Source: an uncultured Bacteroides sp. (GTDB lineage Bacteria > Bacteroidota > Bacteroidia > Bacteroidales > Bacteroidaceae). Taken from it: a stretch of DNA of 64,000 nt. The position numbers and the translations under genes are program-made. Below, one piece after another: positions 49,822 to 59,100 of the stretch (position 1 is the stretch's first letter; every line of letters begins with the position of its first letter). The stretch is taken from positions 95,017 to 159,016 of the forward strand of contig NZ_URFY01000005.1 of assembly GCF_900547205.1 (NCBI RefSeq), read 5' to 3'. The notes under the pieces were generated by a model that saw only the letters and a list, made by a program, of their open reading frames with translations, did no database searches and was not told where the DNA came from.

Positions 49822-49837
49822 TATCAAATAATTCTTT

Positions 49838-49845
49838 ATCTTTGC
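49838..49845 (+). promoter_or_regulatory. Plus-strand -7 box left before a truncated gene
   Basis: TATCTTTG, a full TAnnTTTG match, 63 bases before ATG 49908. The downstream frame closes after 12 codons. Confidence 0.55.
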
Positions 49846-49907
49846 GAGCAGTAGATTCAATAAGATTTAAACGTGACAGAAAATTCAATATAAATATTTA
49901 AAGCGCC

Positions 49908-49946
49908 ATGAAAACAAAGTTTTTTTCCATGATTGCCATTAAATGA
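49908..49946 (+). pseudogene. Remnant of a secreted-protein gene (signal peptide start only)
   Basis: The frame MKTKFFSMIAIK stops after 12 residues. Its start resembles the basic-then-hydrophobic beginning of a Bacteroides signal peptide, and a perfect -7 box precedes it. The following plus-strand sequence shows no continuation before the convergent gene ends at 50007. Most likely the body was deleted. It could instead be a short leader peptide. Confidence 0.4.
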
Positions 49947-50006
49947 ACAGAGAGCGTACCGGATTGTACCAATAGACCCTCTGTTATATTCAACCAATAG
50001 GTTTAC

Positions 50007-50981
50007 TTATCTTTTATCTTCCATCAATTGGATAATCAGTTCTTCCGGTTTGCCAAGTATACAGGCTATTTCAGAAGCAGACATACCACGTGCCGAAAGA
50101 TTATTTATCGAAGAATGGAGAAGCTGCTCAATCTCTTGCGACTTCTGCTCAATCTCTTGCGACTTCTGCTCAATCTCTTGTGACTTCTGCTCAATCTCTT
50201 GTGACTTCTGCTCAATCTCTTTATCTTTCAGCATAATCGTTGTATCTCTGGTCTCTATCTCCGAAAGGATTTCATCTTCCACCTGCATATCTCTCCTTAT
50301 TTCCGGCGAAGCGGCAGCCATTACAAGTCGGTTCACCAGTAATCGTTCGTCCACGCCCATTCCTTCTTCATTAATGTTAAGCAGATGTTCATCGGCAGCA
50401 ATGCGATAATCCTGATCGAAAACACTGAGAATGCGTTCCAGATGATTGCGGGCACGGTTCTTCAAGTAGGGTATCTGTACGATGACACTATCATGCGTCA
50501 GACTTTCGATGAACGGATCAGGCACGCCCGCTTCAATCTGTTGGTCATCATAGTCCAGATAATGCCGACGAACATACACGACAGGATGCTGCAAATCCCC
50601 CACCTTGTGTCCTAATATGTAGATAGAAATGATAGGAAGCCCAAACCCTTTAGGATTGTCCGATTCGGGCACATTCTCCTTGTTAAGATACTGCGCACCG
50701 AGATATTGGCGGAAACGCAGCGTCTCGGTGGCAAGCCAGGTTTTCTGGAGTTCTATCAGCACCAGTTCTTCTTTTCCTGTAGCATCCACCAGCTTGGCAG
50801 AAAAGTCAATGCGGAACAAGGAGATACGTGCCTGTTGCAGATTAGTATACTCATTGCGGCACATTTTGAGTTCACGTACTTCTTTTTTCAGCAGGGCCGA
50901 AAGAAGCACTTTGGCAGCGCGTTCATCTTCCATGAGGAACTTGAACACAGAATCGTATATGGGATTTGCTATAATTGTCAT
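50007..50981 (-). CDS. Rpn-family PD-(D/E)XK nuclease / putative transposase
   Basis: 324 residues. The N-terminal domain (about 1-215) matches the PD-(D/E)XK nuclease family transposase type: NPIYDSVFKFLMEDERAAK, RIDFSAKLVDATGKEELVLIEL (Asp and the E-x-Q pair) and LRFRQYLGAQYLNKENV. Rpn-type proteins in E. coli raise recombination and cut DNA. A coiled coil at about 245-285 consists of SQEIEQK heptads encoded by a 21-bp tandem repeat. The end (SASEIACILGKPEELIIQLM) looks like a helical tail. Stand-alone with its own promoter (51012). Activity is unverified. Confidence 0.85.
   Translation of the reverse strand: MTIIANPIYDSVFKFLMEDERAAKVLLSALLKKEVRELKMCRNEYTNLQQARISLFRIDFSAKLVDATGKEELVLIELQKTWLATETLRFRQYLGAQYLNKENVPESDNPKGFGLPIISIYILGHKVGDLQHPVVYVRRHYLDYDDQQIEAGVPDPFIESLTHDSVIVQIPYLKNRARNHLERILSVFDQDYRIAADEHLLNINEEGMGVDERLLVNRLVMAAASPEIRRDMQVEDEILSEIETRDTTIMLKDKEIEQKSQEIEQKSQEIEQKSQEIEQKSQEIEQLLHSSINNLSARGMSASEIACILGKPEELIIQLMEDKR
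50127..50221. repeat. 21-bp tandem repeat in the nuclease coiled coil
   Basis: Plus-strand CTCAATCTCTTGYGACTTCTG repeats at 50127, 50148, 50169 and 50190, with a partial fifth at 50211. Each copy adds one heptad (SQEIEQK). Copies 1-2 share GCG and 3-4 GTG at the variable base, implying stepwise duplication. Copy changes keep the frame, so the coiled-coil length may vary between strains. Confidence 0.9.
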
Positions 50982-51011
50982 AAGTTGATAAGTTTAATGG
51001 GCTTACTGTCA

Positions 51012-51019
51012 CAAAGATA
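51012..51019 (-). promoter_or_regulatory. -7 promoter box for the Rpn-like gene
   Basis: The minus strand reads TATCTTTG (TAnnTTTG), 30 bases before ATG 50981. Confidence 0.65.
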
Positions 51020-51097
51020 ATCGTTTTAATTTGAAATTGGATAAACTGAGGGGAAGTTTTGTGCTCAATACCTTTCTAAACGGTGAAAAAACGAATA

Positions 51098-51127
51098 AGT
51101 CGGTAGTATTTCCACTTACTACCGACT
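51098..51127 (-). terminator. Minus-strand-oriented hairpin in the glnN leader region
   Basis: AGTCGGTAGT (51098-51107) and ACTACCGACT (51118-51127), a perfect 10-bp stem. On the minus strand it is followed by TATTCGTTTTTT, on the plus strand by no T-run. No minus-strand gene lies upstream, so it could end antisense transcription from glnN. Confidence 0.5.
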
Positions 51128-51207
51128 GAAATCGTCTCATTTAATTCAAATCTCAGATTAAAGCCATCGCCCCCTCGCAACAGAGAAAACACACTAATTT
51201 TCCAAAA

Positions 51208-51229
51208 TACCCCTTCTAAAATAGGGGTA
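51208..51229. promoter_or_regulatory. Palindrome at the glnN -33 region, candidate operator
   Basis: TACCCCT (51208-51214) and AGGGGTA (51223-51229), 7-bp perfect arms, 8-bp centre. The right arm covers the place where the -33 element of the glnN promoter should be, as an operator would. Confidence 0.5.
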
Positions 51230-51246
51230 CTTCCAGAAAAAACATA

Positions 51247-51254
51247 TAATTTTG
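51247..51254 (+). promoter_or_regulatory. -7 promoter box that decides the glnN start
   Basis: TAATTTTG on the plus strand, 30 bases before ATG 51285. The in-frame TTG at 51252 lies inside this box and is therefore excluded. Confidence 0.7.
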
Positions 51255-51284
51255 CACCCATCAACCGATAAAAGTAGACCGTTT

Positions 51285-53474
51285 ATGTCAAAAATGCGTT
51301 TTTTTGCTCTGCAAGAGCTTTCCAACAGAAAGCCATTGGAAGTAACCGCTCCTTCCAACAAACTATCCGATTATTATGGTAGCCACGTGTTCGACCGCAA
51401 GAAGATGCAAGAGTATCTTCCCAAAGAAGCCTACAAGGCAGTGACCGACGCTATCGAAAAAGGTACGCCCATCAGCCGCGAAATAGCCGACCTCATCGCC
51501 AACGGCATGAAAAGCTGGGCGAAGTCGCTCAACGTGACCCACTACACCCACTGGTTTCAACCCCTCACCGACGGAACCGCCGAGAAGCACGACGGCTTCA
51601 TCGAATTTGGAGAAGACGGCGGAGTAATCGAACGATTCTCCGGAAAACTGCTGATTCAGCAGGAACCAGATGCGTCTTCTTTCCCCAACGGCGGCATCCG
51701 CAACACCTTCGAGGCACGCGGATACACTGCATGGGACGTATCATCGCCCGCCTTCGTGGTAGATACAACGCTTTGTATCCCCACCATATTTATCTCTTAC
51801 ACAGGCGAAGCACTCGACTACAAAACACCGTTGCTGAAAGCACTCGCCGCCGTAGACAAAGCCGCTACGGAAGTCTGCCAACTGTTCGACAAGAACGTGA
51901 CGCGTGTTTTCACCAATCTGGGATGGGAACAGGAATATTTCCTCGTCGACTCTTCCTTATATAATGCACGCCCCGACCTCTGCTTGACGGGACGCACCCT
52001 GATGGGGCACTCCTCCGCTAAAGACCAACAGTTGGAGGACCACTACTTCGGCTCCATTCCTCCACGCGTCACCGCTTTCATGAAGGAACTCGAAATAGAA
52101 TGCCACAAACTGGGCATCCCCGCCAAAACCCGTCACAACGAGGTGGCTCCAAACCAGTTTGAGCTAGCCCCTATTTTTGAAAACTGCAACCTTGCCAACG
52201 ACCACAACCAGCTCGTGATGGACCTGATGAAACGCATTGCCAACAAACACCACTTCAATGTATTGCTGCACGAAAAGCCATACAGCGGTGTCAACGGTTC
52301 GGGCAAGCACAACAACTGGTCGCTCTGCACCGACACCGGCGTCAACCTGTTTGCCCCCGGAAAGAACCCGAAAGGAAATATGCTTTTCCTCACGTTCCTC
52401 GTCAACGTGCTGATGATGGTTTATAAAAACCAAGACCTGCTGCGTGCCTCCATCATGAGTGCCAGCAACAGCTACCGTCTGGGAGCCAACGAAGCACCTC
52501 CCGCTATCCTCTCCTGCTTCCTCGGTTCGCAACTCTCGGCTACTCTCGACGAAATTGTACGCCAAGTGGGTAACGAAAAGATGACACCCGAAGAAAAGAC
52601 GACGCTAAAACTGGGCATCGGCCGTATCCCCGAAATCTTGCTCGACACGACCGACCGCAACCGTACTTCTCCTTTCGCCTTCACCGGAAACCGTTTTGAA
52701 TTCCGCGCCGCAGGCTCTTCTTCCAACTGTGCCGCCGCCATGATTGCCATCAACGCTGCCATGGCAAATCAGTTGAACGAATTTCGTGCCTCGGTAGAAA
52801 AGCTAATGGAAGAAGGCGTAGGCAAAGATGAAGCCATCTTCCGCCTGCTCAAAGAAACGATTATCGCCTCCGAACCCATCCGCTTTGAGGGCGACGGCTA
52901 CTCCGAAGAGTGGAAGCAAGAAGCTGCCCGCCGCGGACTGACCAACATCTGCCACGTACCCGAAGCCTTGATGCACTACGTGGACAACCAATCAAAATCG
53001 GTTCTTATCGGCGAACGCATATTCAACGAAACGGAACTGAACAGCCGTCTGGAAGTGGAACTGGAAAAATATACAATGAAGGTACAGATTGAAGGCCGTG
53101 TATTGGGCGACCTCGCCATCAACCACATCGTGCCCACTGCCGTTGCCTACCAAAACCGCCTGCTCGACAACCTCCGGGGAATGAAAGAAATCTTCTCCGC
53201 CGAAGAATACGAAATACTGAGCGCCGACCGCAAAGATCTGATTCGCGAAATCTCTCACCGGGTGACCTCTATCAAAGAACTGGTGCGCGAAATGACCGAA
53301 GCCCGAAAGGTGGCCAACCACAAAGAGAACTACACGGAACGAGCCTTTGAATACGAAGAAAACGTACGCCCGTACCTCGACAAAATCCGCGATCACATCG
53401 ACCATTTGGAGATGGAAGTGGACGACGAAATATGGCCGCTGCCCAAGTACAGGGAACTTTTGTTCACTAAATAA
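51285..53474 (+). CDS. glnN: Type III glutamine synthetase
   Basis: 729 residues from ATG 51285. Makes glutamine from glutamate, ammonia and ATP; GSIII is the large dodecameric form common in Bacteroides. Seen: the GSIII N-terminal region (YYGSHVFDRKKMQEYLPKEA), THWFQPLTDGTAEKHDGFIE, FLVDSSLYNARPDLCLTGR, the catalytic EVAPNQFELAPIFE, NVLLHEKPYSGVNGSGKHNN, RTSPFAFTGNRFEFRAAGSS. Length matches GSIII (about 720-730). A palindrome covers the -33 region and a strong terminator follows, so control by a regulator is likely. The Crp/Fnr gene next to it is one candidate, without direct proof. Confidence 0.97.
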   Translation: MSKMRFFALQELSNRKPLEVTAPSNKLSDYYGSHVFDRKKMQEYLPKEAYKAVTDAIEKGTPISREIADLIANGMKSWAKSLNVTHYTHWFQPLTDGTAEKHDGFIEFGEDGGVIERFSGKLLIQQEPDASSFPNGGIRNTFEARGYTAWDVSSPAFVVDTTLCIPTIFISYTGEALDYKTPLLKALAAVDKAATEVCQLFDKNVTRVFTNLGWEQEYFLVDSSLYNARPDLCLTGRTLMGHSSAKDQQLEDHYFGSIPPRVTAFMKELEIECHKLGIPAKTRHNEVAPNQFELAPIFENCNLANDHNQLVMDLMKRIANKHHFNVLLHEKPYSGVNGSGKHNNWSLCTDTGVNLFAPGKNPKGNMLFLTFLVNVLMMVYKNQDLLRASIMSASNSYRLGANEAPPAILSCFLGSQLSATLDEIVRQVGNEKMTPEEKTTLKLGIGRIPEILLDTTDRNRTSPFAFTGNRFEFRAAGSSSNCAAAMIAINAAMANQLNEFRASVEKLMEEGVGKDEAIFRLLKETIIASEPIRFEGDGYSEEWKQEAARRGLTNICHVPEALMHYVDNQSKSVLIGERIFNETELNSRLEVELEKYTMKVQIEGRVLGDLAINHIVPTAVAYQNRLLDNLRGMKEIFSAEEYEILSADRKDLIREISHRVTSIKELVREMTEARKVANHKENYTERAFEYEENVRPYLDKIRDHIDHLEMEVDDEIWPLPKYRELLFTK

Positions 53475-53484
53475 AAAGTCCTCA

Positions 53485-53524
53485 AGATTGCACGAAAGCT
53501 CCCCATTTCGTGCAATCTTTTTAT
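53485..53524 (+). terminator. Intrinsic terminator after glnN
   Basis: AAGATTGCACGAAA (53485-53498) and TTTCGTGCAATCTT (53507-53520), a perfect 14-bp stem followed by TTTT. It lies 10 bases after the stop. Confidence 0.92.
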
Positions 53525-53554
53525 AGATTCGTTCTTTTTCTCATTTTTTCTTTT

Positions 53555-53562
53555 TACTTTTG
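53555..53562 (+). promoter_or_regulatory. -7 promoter box for the Crp/Fnr regulator
   Basis: TACTTTTG (TAnnTTTG), 27 bases before ATG 53590. The in-frame TTG at 53560 overlaps it and is excluded. Confidence 0.6.
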
Positions 53563-53589
53563 TGCTTTATAACACAGTTTTGTAGCATA

Positions 53590-54291
53590 ATGGTAAAAAT
53601 GAATATGTCAGACATAGATATTTCGGAAACATTATCCGACTTGCTAGCACCCTTGAATAATGAGCAAAGGGAGTTTCTGATGAATAATTATACGATACAG
53701 ACCTACAAAAAGAACGAAACCATCTATTGCGAAGGCGAAACACCGTCACACCTGATGTGCCTCATCAGTGGTAAAGTGAAAATCTTCAAGGATGGCGTAG
53801 GCGGTAGAAGTCAGATTATCCGTATGATTAAGACCCGGGAATATTTTGCGTATCGCGCCTACTTTGCCAAGCAGGATTTTGTGACAGCAGCGGCAGCCTT
53901 CGAGCCTTCCCTTGTCTGCCTGATTCCCATGAGTGCCATTGCTACACTGATTGCCCAAAACAATGATTTGGCGATGTTTTTCATCCGCCAACTGTCCATC
54001 GACCTCGGCATCTCGGACGAACGTACCGTCAACCTGACCCAGAAACATATCCGCGGACGACTCGCCGAATCGCTTATCTTCCTTAAAGAGAGCTATGGAC
54101 TCGAAGAAGACAGTTCCACACTAAGTATCTATCTTTCGAGAGAAGACCTCGCCAACCTGTCGAACATGACGACTTCAAACGCCATCCGCACGCTGTCTCA
54201 GTTTGCTACGGAGCGATTGATTACCATCGACGGAAGAAAAATTAAAATCATCGAAGAAGAAAAATTAAAGAAAATAAGTAAGATAGGATAA
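53590..54291 (+). CDS. Crp/Fnr-family transcriptional regulator
   Basis: 233 residues from ATG 53590 (53599 or 53605 are alternatives). A cyclic-nucleotide-binding-like domain (about 25-120; YKKNETIYCEGETPSHLMCL, SGKVKIFKDGVGGRSQII), a long dimer helix, and a C-terminal Crp-type HTH (about 165-225; LSREDLANLSNMTTSNAIRT). There are no N-terminal Cys for an iron-sulfur cluster, so it is not a classic oxygen-sensing Fnr, and the Arg-Ser pair of cAMP binding is absent. The signal is unknown. It sits between glnN and the sigma factor of PUL 2, and could control either. Confidence 0.9.
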   Translation: MVKMNMSDIDISETLSDLLAPLNNEQREFLMNNYTIQTYKKNETIYCEGETPSHLMCLISGKVKIFKDGVGGRSQIIRMIKTREYFAYRAYFAKQDFVTAAAAFEPSLVCLIPMSAIATLIAQNNDLAMFFIRQLSIDLGISDERTVNLTQKHIRGRLAESLIFLKESYGLEEDSSTLSIYLSREDLANLSNMTTSNAIRTLSQFATERLITIDGRKIKIIEEEKLKKISKIG

Positions 54292-54322
54292 AGCAGGAGT
54301 TATCCCCGTCCTTCTTTAAATA

Positions 54323-54877
54323 GTGAACATATATATAGAAAATATAATTGCTGACATCAAACGTGGTGACAAAAACGCTTTCAAGAAGCTATTTGATGAC
54401 TACTACCCTATCCTTTGCGTATTTGCAGCCCAATATATTGAAGATAAAGAGATGTGTAAAGACATCGTGCAGGAGGCATTGCTCGCCTACTGGGAGCGGA
54501 GGGATGACTTTGATAATATCCACAAAGTAAAGGGTTACCTCTACACCGTCACCAAAAATAAGTGTCTCAACCAATTAAAACATTCGCAACTTGACGTTCC
54601 CAATTTCTCCGGTCAGGAAGAGATTGACAGGGGCTTCGAGTTTGCCATTATCGAACAAGAAACCTATCGGCTAGTGCGCAAAGCGGTAGAAGAACTGCCT
54701 ACCCAGATGCGAAACATCATCCTTCTATCTATGGAAGGTCTTAAAAATCATGAAATCGCTGACAAATTGCAAATCTCCGAAGGTACTGTCCATACGTTAA
54801 AGAAACTGGCTTATCGCAAGCTCAGAGAAACCCTTAAAGGCATAAATTATGTCCTTCTACTCTTTTTATGCAAATAA
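54323..54877 (+). CDS. ECF RNA polymerase sigma factor (PUL 2)
   Basis: 184 residues beginning MNIYIENIIADIKRGDKN, with a likely GTG start. Region 2 (about 18-85; FKKLFDDYYPILCVFAAQYI, KDIVQEALLAYWERRDDF) and region 4 (about 120-175; LPTQMRNIILLSMEGLKNHE, IADKLQISEGTVHTLKKLAY) are clear. It starts 31 bases after the Crp/Fnr stop and is followed after 67 bases by a fecR on the same strand, the standard order. No Bacteroides -7 box was seen immediately ahead, so it may be read through from the Crp/Fnr gene. Confidence 0.93.
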   Translation: MNIYIENIIADIKRGDKNAFKKLFDDYYPILCVFAAQYIEDKEMCKDIVQEALLAYWERRDDFDNIHKVKGYLYTVTKNKCLNQLKHSQLDVPNFSGQEEIDRGFEFAIIEQETYRLVRKAVEELPTQMRNIILLSMEGLKNHEIADKLQISEGTVHTLKKLAYRKLRETLKGINYVLLLFLCK

Positions 54878-54944
54878 AGTAGCTTTTTGATTACCCCGTT
54901 TTCGCACCCGGTTTGTTATATAAGTATAATAAATCGGGAAAACG

Positions 54945-56111
54945 ATGAATCCATTCAAAGACAAATTTAAAATAGCGAAAGCGTTAGCCTCTATCTTCAC
55001 TCACTCCGCCACCCCGGATGAGGAACAAACTTATCGTGACTGGCTGGAAGAGAACCCCGCACATCAAGAAATAGCCGACCGGATACTGAGTCAGGAAACA
55101 TATGAGAAGAATAATCTGCTGATGAAAGACTTTCCTTCACAGCAGGCATGGGAGAAAATATACCCGTTGCTGGGTGAAGAAAAGCCGCCCCGTCGTTTCA
55201 TGTGGAGAAGGAGCTTGAAGTATGCAGCACTTATCCTGCTTCTTCTGATACCGGCTTCTTACCTTATATATAATACTAACAGGGTGGCAGAAGAGCCGAT
55301 TGGCATAATCGCTCCCGGCGTGCGCAGTGGAGAAGTGATATTGAGCAACGGCAACACACTACGGATTCCTGATGGCATCATCCCCGAAGGCGCAGCGAAA
55401 GTATTCATCATCGACGATGAAGGAATCAGCTATCACATTCCCGACAACAAACCGCAAGCGAAAGAACTGAAGAATATGCTACGCACCCTGCAAGGCATGG
55501 AATATACAATCACTCTTTCGGATGGAACCAGCGTGCATCTGAATGCGGAAAGTAAACTGACTTATCCGGTCTGCTTCAACGGCAAAGAACGCATCGTGCA
55601 GATAGAAGGAGAAGCCTACTTTGACGTGGCTCCCGACAAAGAGCATCCGTTCATTGTGCAGACATCCAATGCGTCTATCCGGGTGACGGGTACTTCATTC
55701 AACGTGAGGGATTATGCGGACGAAAAGACAGAATGCATCACGCTCGTCAGCGGTACGGTGATGATAGACAGCGGAGATAAGAAGTTTGCACTGACACCGG
55801 AGCAACACTTTATTTATGACAAGACTACAGGGAAAAGTTCTGTGAACGACGTAGATACGGAGTTTTTCACCTCTTGGCAGTCCGGTTCGTTCATTTTCCG
55901 TAATGTCCCGCTGGAGGAGGTGATGCCCTACCTTTCCAAATGGTACGGATGCAAATATGTGTTCAGCGACGAGAAAGCGAAAAAAGTGGAGATTGGCGCA
56001 CACCTCAACCGTTATAAGAATATGAATCCGATTATCGATATTATAAAGGGCATCAATCATGTAGATATAAAACAAAAAGAGGGAGTATTACACATCTCTT
56101 ACAAACAATAA
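54945..56111 (+). CDS. FecR-family anti-sigma factor (PUL 2)
   Basis: 388 residues. N-terminal cytoplasmic part (about 1-85; TPDEEQTYRDWLEENPAHQE), membrane helix (about 90-108; YAALILLLLIPASYLIYN), periplasmic FecR domain (about 120-290; MEYTITLSDGTSVHLNAESK, AYFDVAPDKEHPFIVQTSN) and the C-terminal DUF4974 (about 305-385; SFIFRNVPLEEVMPYLSKWYG). It has an extra 60-residue insert (VILSNGNTLRIPDGIIPEGA) between the helix and the FecR core, typical of Bacteroides. It should release the upstream sigma when the SusC STN domain signals. Confidence 0.94.
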   Translation: MNPFKDKFKIAKALASIFTHSATPDEEQTYRDWLEENPAHQEIADRILSQETYEKNNLLMKDFPSQQAWEKIYPLLGEEKPPRRFMWRRSLKYAALILLLLIPASYLIYNTNRVAEEPIGIIAPGVRSGEVILSNGNTLRIPDGIIPEGAAKVFIIDDEGISYHIPDNKPQAKELKNMLRTLQGMEYTITLSDGTSVHLNAESKLTYPVCFNGKERIVQIEGEAYFDVAPDKEHPFIVQTSNASIRVTGTSFNVRDYADEKTECITLVSGTVMIDSGDKKFALTPEQHFIYDKTTGKSSVNDVDTEFFTSWQSGSFIFRNVPLEEVMPYLSKWYGCKYVFSDEKAKKVEIGAHLNRYKNMNPIIDIIKGINHVDIKQKEGVLHISYKQ

Positions 56112-56149
56112 AAAACATAATTACTAAATACAAATATAACTAATACAGT

Positions 56150-59100
56150 ATGAAAAGACGAACGCAATCCCCCTTACGGGCGGTATCTTACGTCAGCAGA
56201 AACGTTCTTAAATTCTGCCTTTTGCTGATATTCACTCTGTCTTCAGTCATGGTTCAGGCACAGGAGAATCAGAAAATCTCAATCGACCTGCAAAATGAAA
56301 CGCTGGAATCTGCACTTTGGTATCTGCAAAAACAGACCAAACTTGTCTTTATGTATGCTACGGAAGATATAGCCGACGTGACGGATATCACCGTGAAGGC
56401 GAAGGATAAAACAGCTCTCGAAATTCTGAAAGAATGCTTGGACGGCACTAACCTTACGTATGAAATGTCGGGTAGCGGTATCGTAATTAAGAAAAAAGAG
56501 ACGAAGAACGTCAAAATCAGCGGATGGATTCGCGATGCAGGAGGCGAATCCATGCCCGGTGCATCGGTGAAGGCTCGTGGCATGAAGTATGGCACGGTGG
56601 CTGGACTCGACGGTAACTATTCGCTCACCATTCCGGCATCCGAAGGGTTGATACTGACTTTCTCTTTCATGGGTATGGAGTCGAAAGTGGTGAGATATAC
56701 GGGAAAGAATACGATTAACGTGACGCTGTATAATGCAATTACGGAGATTGACGAAGTAATCGTGACCGGATACCAGAACATCCAGCGCCGCGACCTTGTG
56801 GGTTCGCTCACCACCATAAAGGCGGACGACATCCTGATGCCGTCTTACAGTACCATCGACCAGATGTTGCAGGGACGCGTGGCAGGTCTGATGGTGACGA
56901 ATAGCAGCAGCCGTGCAGGAACGGCACCGCAAATCAAGATTCGCGGAACGAACACGCTGTTGGGAAATCAAGACCCGCTGTGGGTGGTAGACGGCATTAT
57001 CCAAGAGGATTTTGACATAGACTTGGGTATCAATTCAACAATGACACAAGACCTTAAGGATATCATCGGCAACCAGATTTCGTGGCTCAATCCGAATGAT
57101 ATTGAGAACATCACCATTCTGAAAGATGCTTCCGCTACAGCTATTTATGGCTCGAAGGCATCCAACGGTGTGATTGAAATCACGACCAAAAAGAATACAA
57201 CAGACCGAATGACTATCAACTATTCTTCGAATTTCAACATTGGCCAACGCCCCAATTACGGGATGTTCAACATGATGAACTCCCAAGAACGTCTCCGCTT
57301 CTCTCAGGAGGCGTTCGAATGGGGCACAGCCTATTATGAAATGCCATACAAAGAGGCGAGCACTTACGAAGGATTGCTGCGTATGTTTCAGGAGCATGAT
57401 ATTTCGGAATCGGAATATAGAAATGCCTATCGGGAGATGGAAACACGAAACACGGACTGGTTTAAACTGCTGACCCGCCGTTCTTTCAGTCACAACCATA
57501 ATTTGAGTGTTTCCGGCGGTACAAATAAGTTCAACTATGCAGCCTCCGTAGGTTACTCCAACACCGAAGGGCAGGAAATAGGCAATGACAACGAACGTAT
57601 GACCGGACGTCTCTCCATCACAATACGTCCTTCGGAGAAACTGACTATCAACGCCATCCTGAACGGAACTGTCGGCACAACCGACGGCTTTGCCGGTGTC
57701 AACCCGATGGATTATGCCACGTACACCAGTAGGGCTATCGACCCGTATGCTAATTATCAGCAGAAGTCCGGCTACAGTTATAATTCAAACATACCCTCTC
57801 TTAGCTATAACTTTATCAATGAGCGCGACAATAGCGGAAGCAAAGCACGCTCTTCGCGCTTGGGAGCTTCGCTCGACTTGAAGTGGAGAGTACTGGACTG
57901 GATGACCTACCAATTCTCGGGCGGCTATACGGACAACAACGCTACGAATGAGAGTTGGTATACCGAACGCTCTTTCTACATTGCCAGCAACTATCGTGGC
58001 TACGACTATAATTCCGTATCGCCTACGAGTGCCGATTTTAAAGCAGCCCAGCTCCCCTTCGGAGGTCAGTTGTTCACCAATAATTCAAACCAATATTCTT
58101 ACAACATACAGAATAAGTTGCAATTCAGCAAAGAGTTCAACCCCGACCACCGTCTGAATGCCCTTGTAGGTATGGAACTTCGTTCTACCACCTTAAAAGC
58201 AACCAACAACACCGTGTGGGGATACGTGCCCGATCGCGGAGAGCGCATCGTTGCCCCTACCCGACCGGAAGATTTTCAGCCTATCGGCGGAAGTGCAGCT
58301 ACCGGATGGGGAATACTGGATAGAATGTACAGCGGACTATGGAAGAGAACCGATAATACGAACAACTTCTTCTCAGTATTCGCTACAGCAGCCTATTCCT
58401 TCAAGAACCGCTATGTGGTCAACATGAACGTGCGTAATGACGCCTCCAACCGCTTCGGTCAGGATGCCAACAAACGCTTCGACCCTACTTACTCGTTCGG
58501 TTTCTCGTGGAGAGCCACGGAAGAGGAATTTATGAAGAAACACGTAAGCTGGATTACAATGTTGAATTTCCGTGGTACGTATGGTATACAAGGGAATGCG
58601 CTGACTCGCCTCAGCCCGGAGCTGATATTGAGACAGAACGATTTACAGGCTGGATACAATCAATATTATTCCACTATCACCGGCATTCCTAATCCCCACC
58701 TCTCATGGGAACGCACCAAATCATGGAACTTCGGTATGGACCTCGAACTGTTCAATATGTTCTTCATGAACCTAGAATATTATACCCGTCGTTCCAATGC
58801 CGTGATTTCCATTGCCCTCCCTTACGAATACGGAAGGGATGTGATGGAACGCAACGGTGGTGTTATCCACAACAAAGGAGTGGAATATACTTTATCGTTC
58901 ACCCCGATACAGAAGCGTGATTATACGTTGAATGTCACGCTGAATGCTTCTAAAAACTGGAACAAAGGCGGACAGAGCAATTATGATAAGCAATATGATG
59001 ACTATCTGGATGGAAAGTCCGACCAGATTCTGAAAGAAGGATATCCGATATCCGGTTTCTGGTCTTACTCCTTTGCCGGGCTGGACGCGAACGGAAAGGC

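Noticed and set aside
50127..50221. CRISPR or intergenic repeat
   Set aside because: The 21-bp units lie in frame inside the Rpn-like gene and encode heptads.
51076..51264. 62-residue minus-strand frame in the glnN upstream region
   Set aside because: It spans the promoter and two hairpins and lacks its own start signals; better read as regulatory DNA.
51252..51284. TTG start for glnN
   Set aside because: Overlaps the -7 promoter box, so it would precede transcription.
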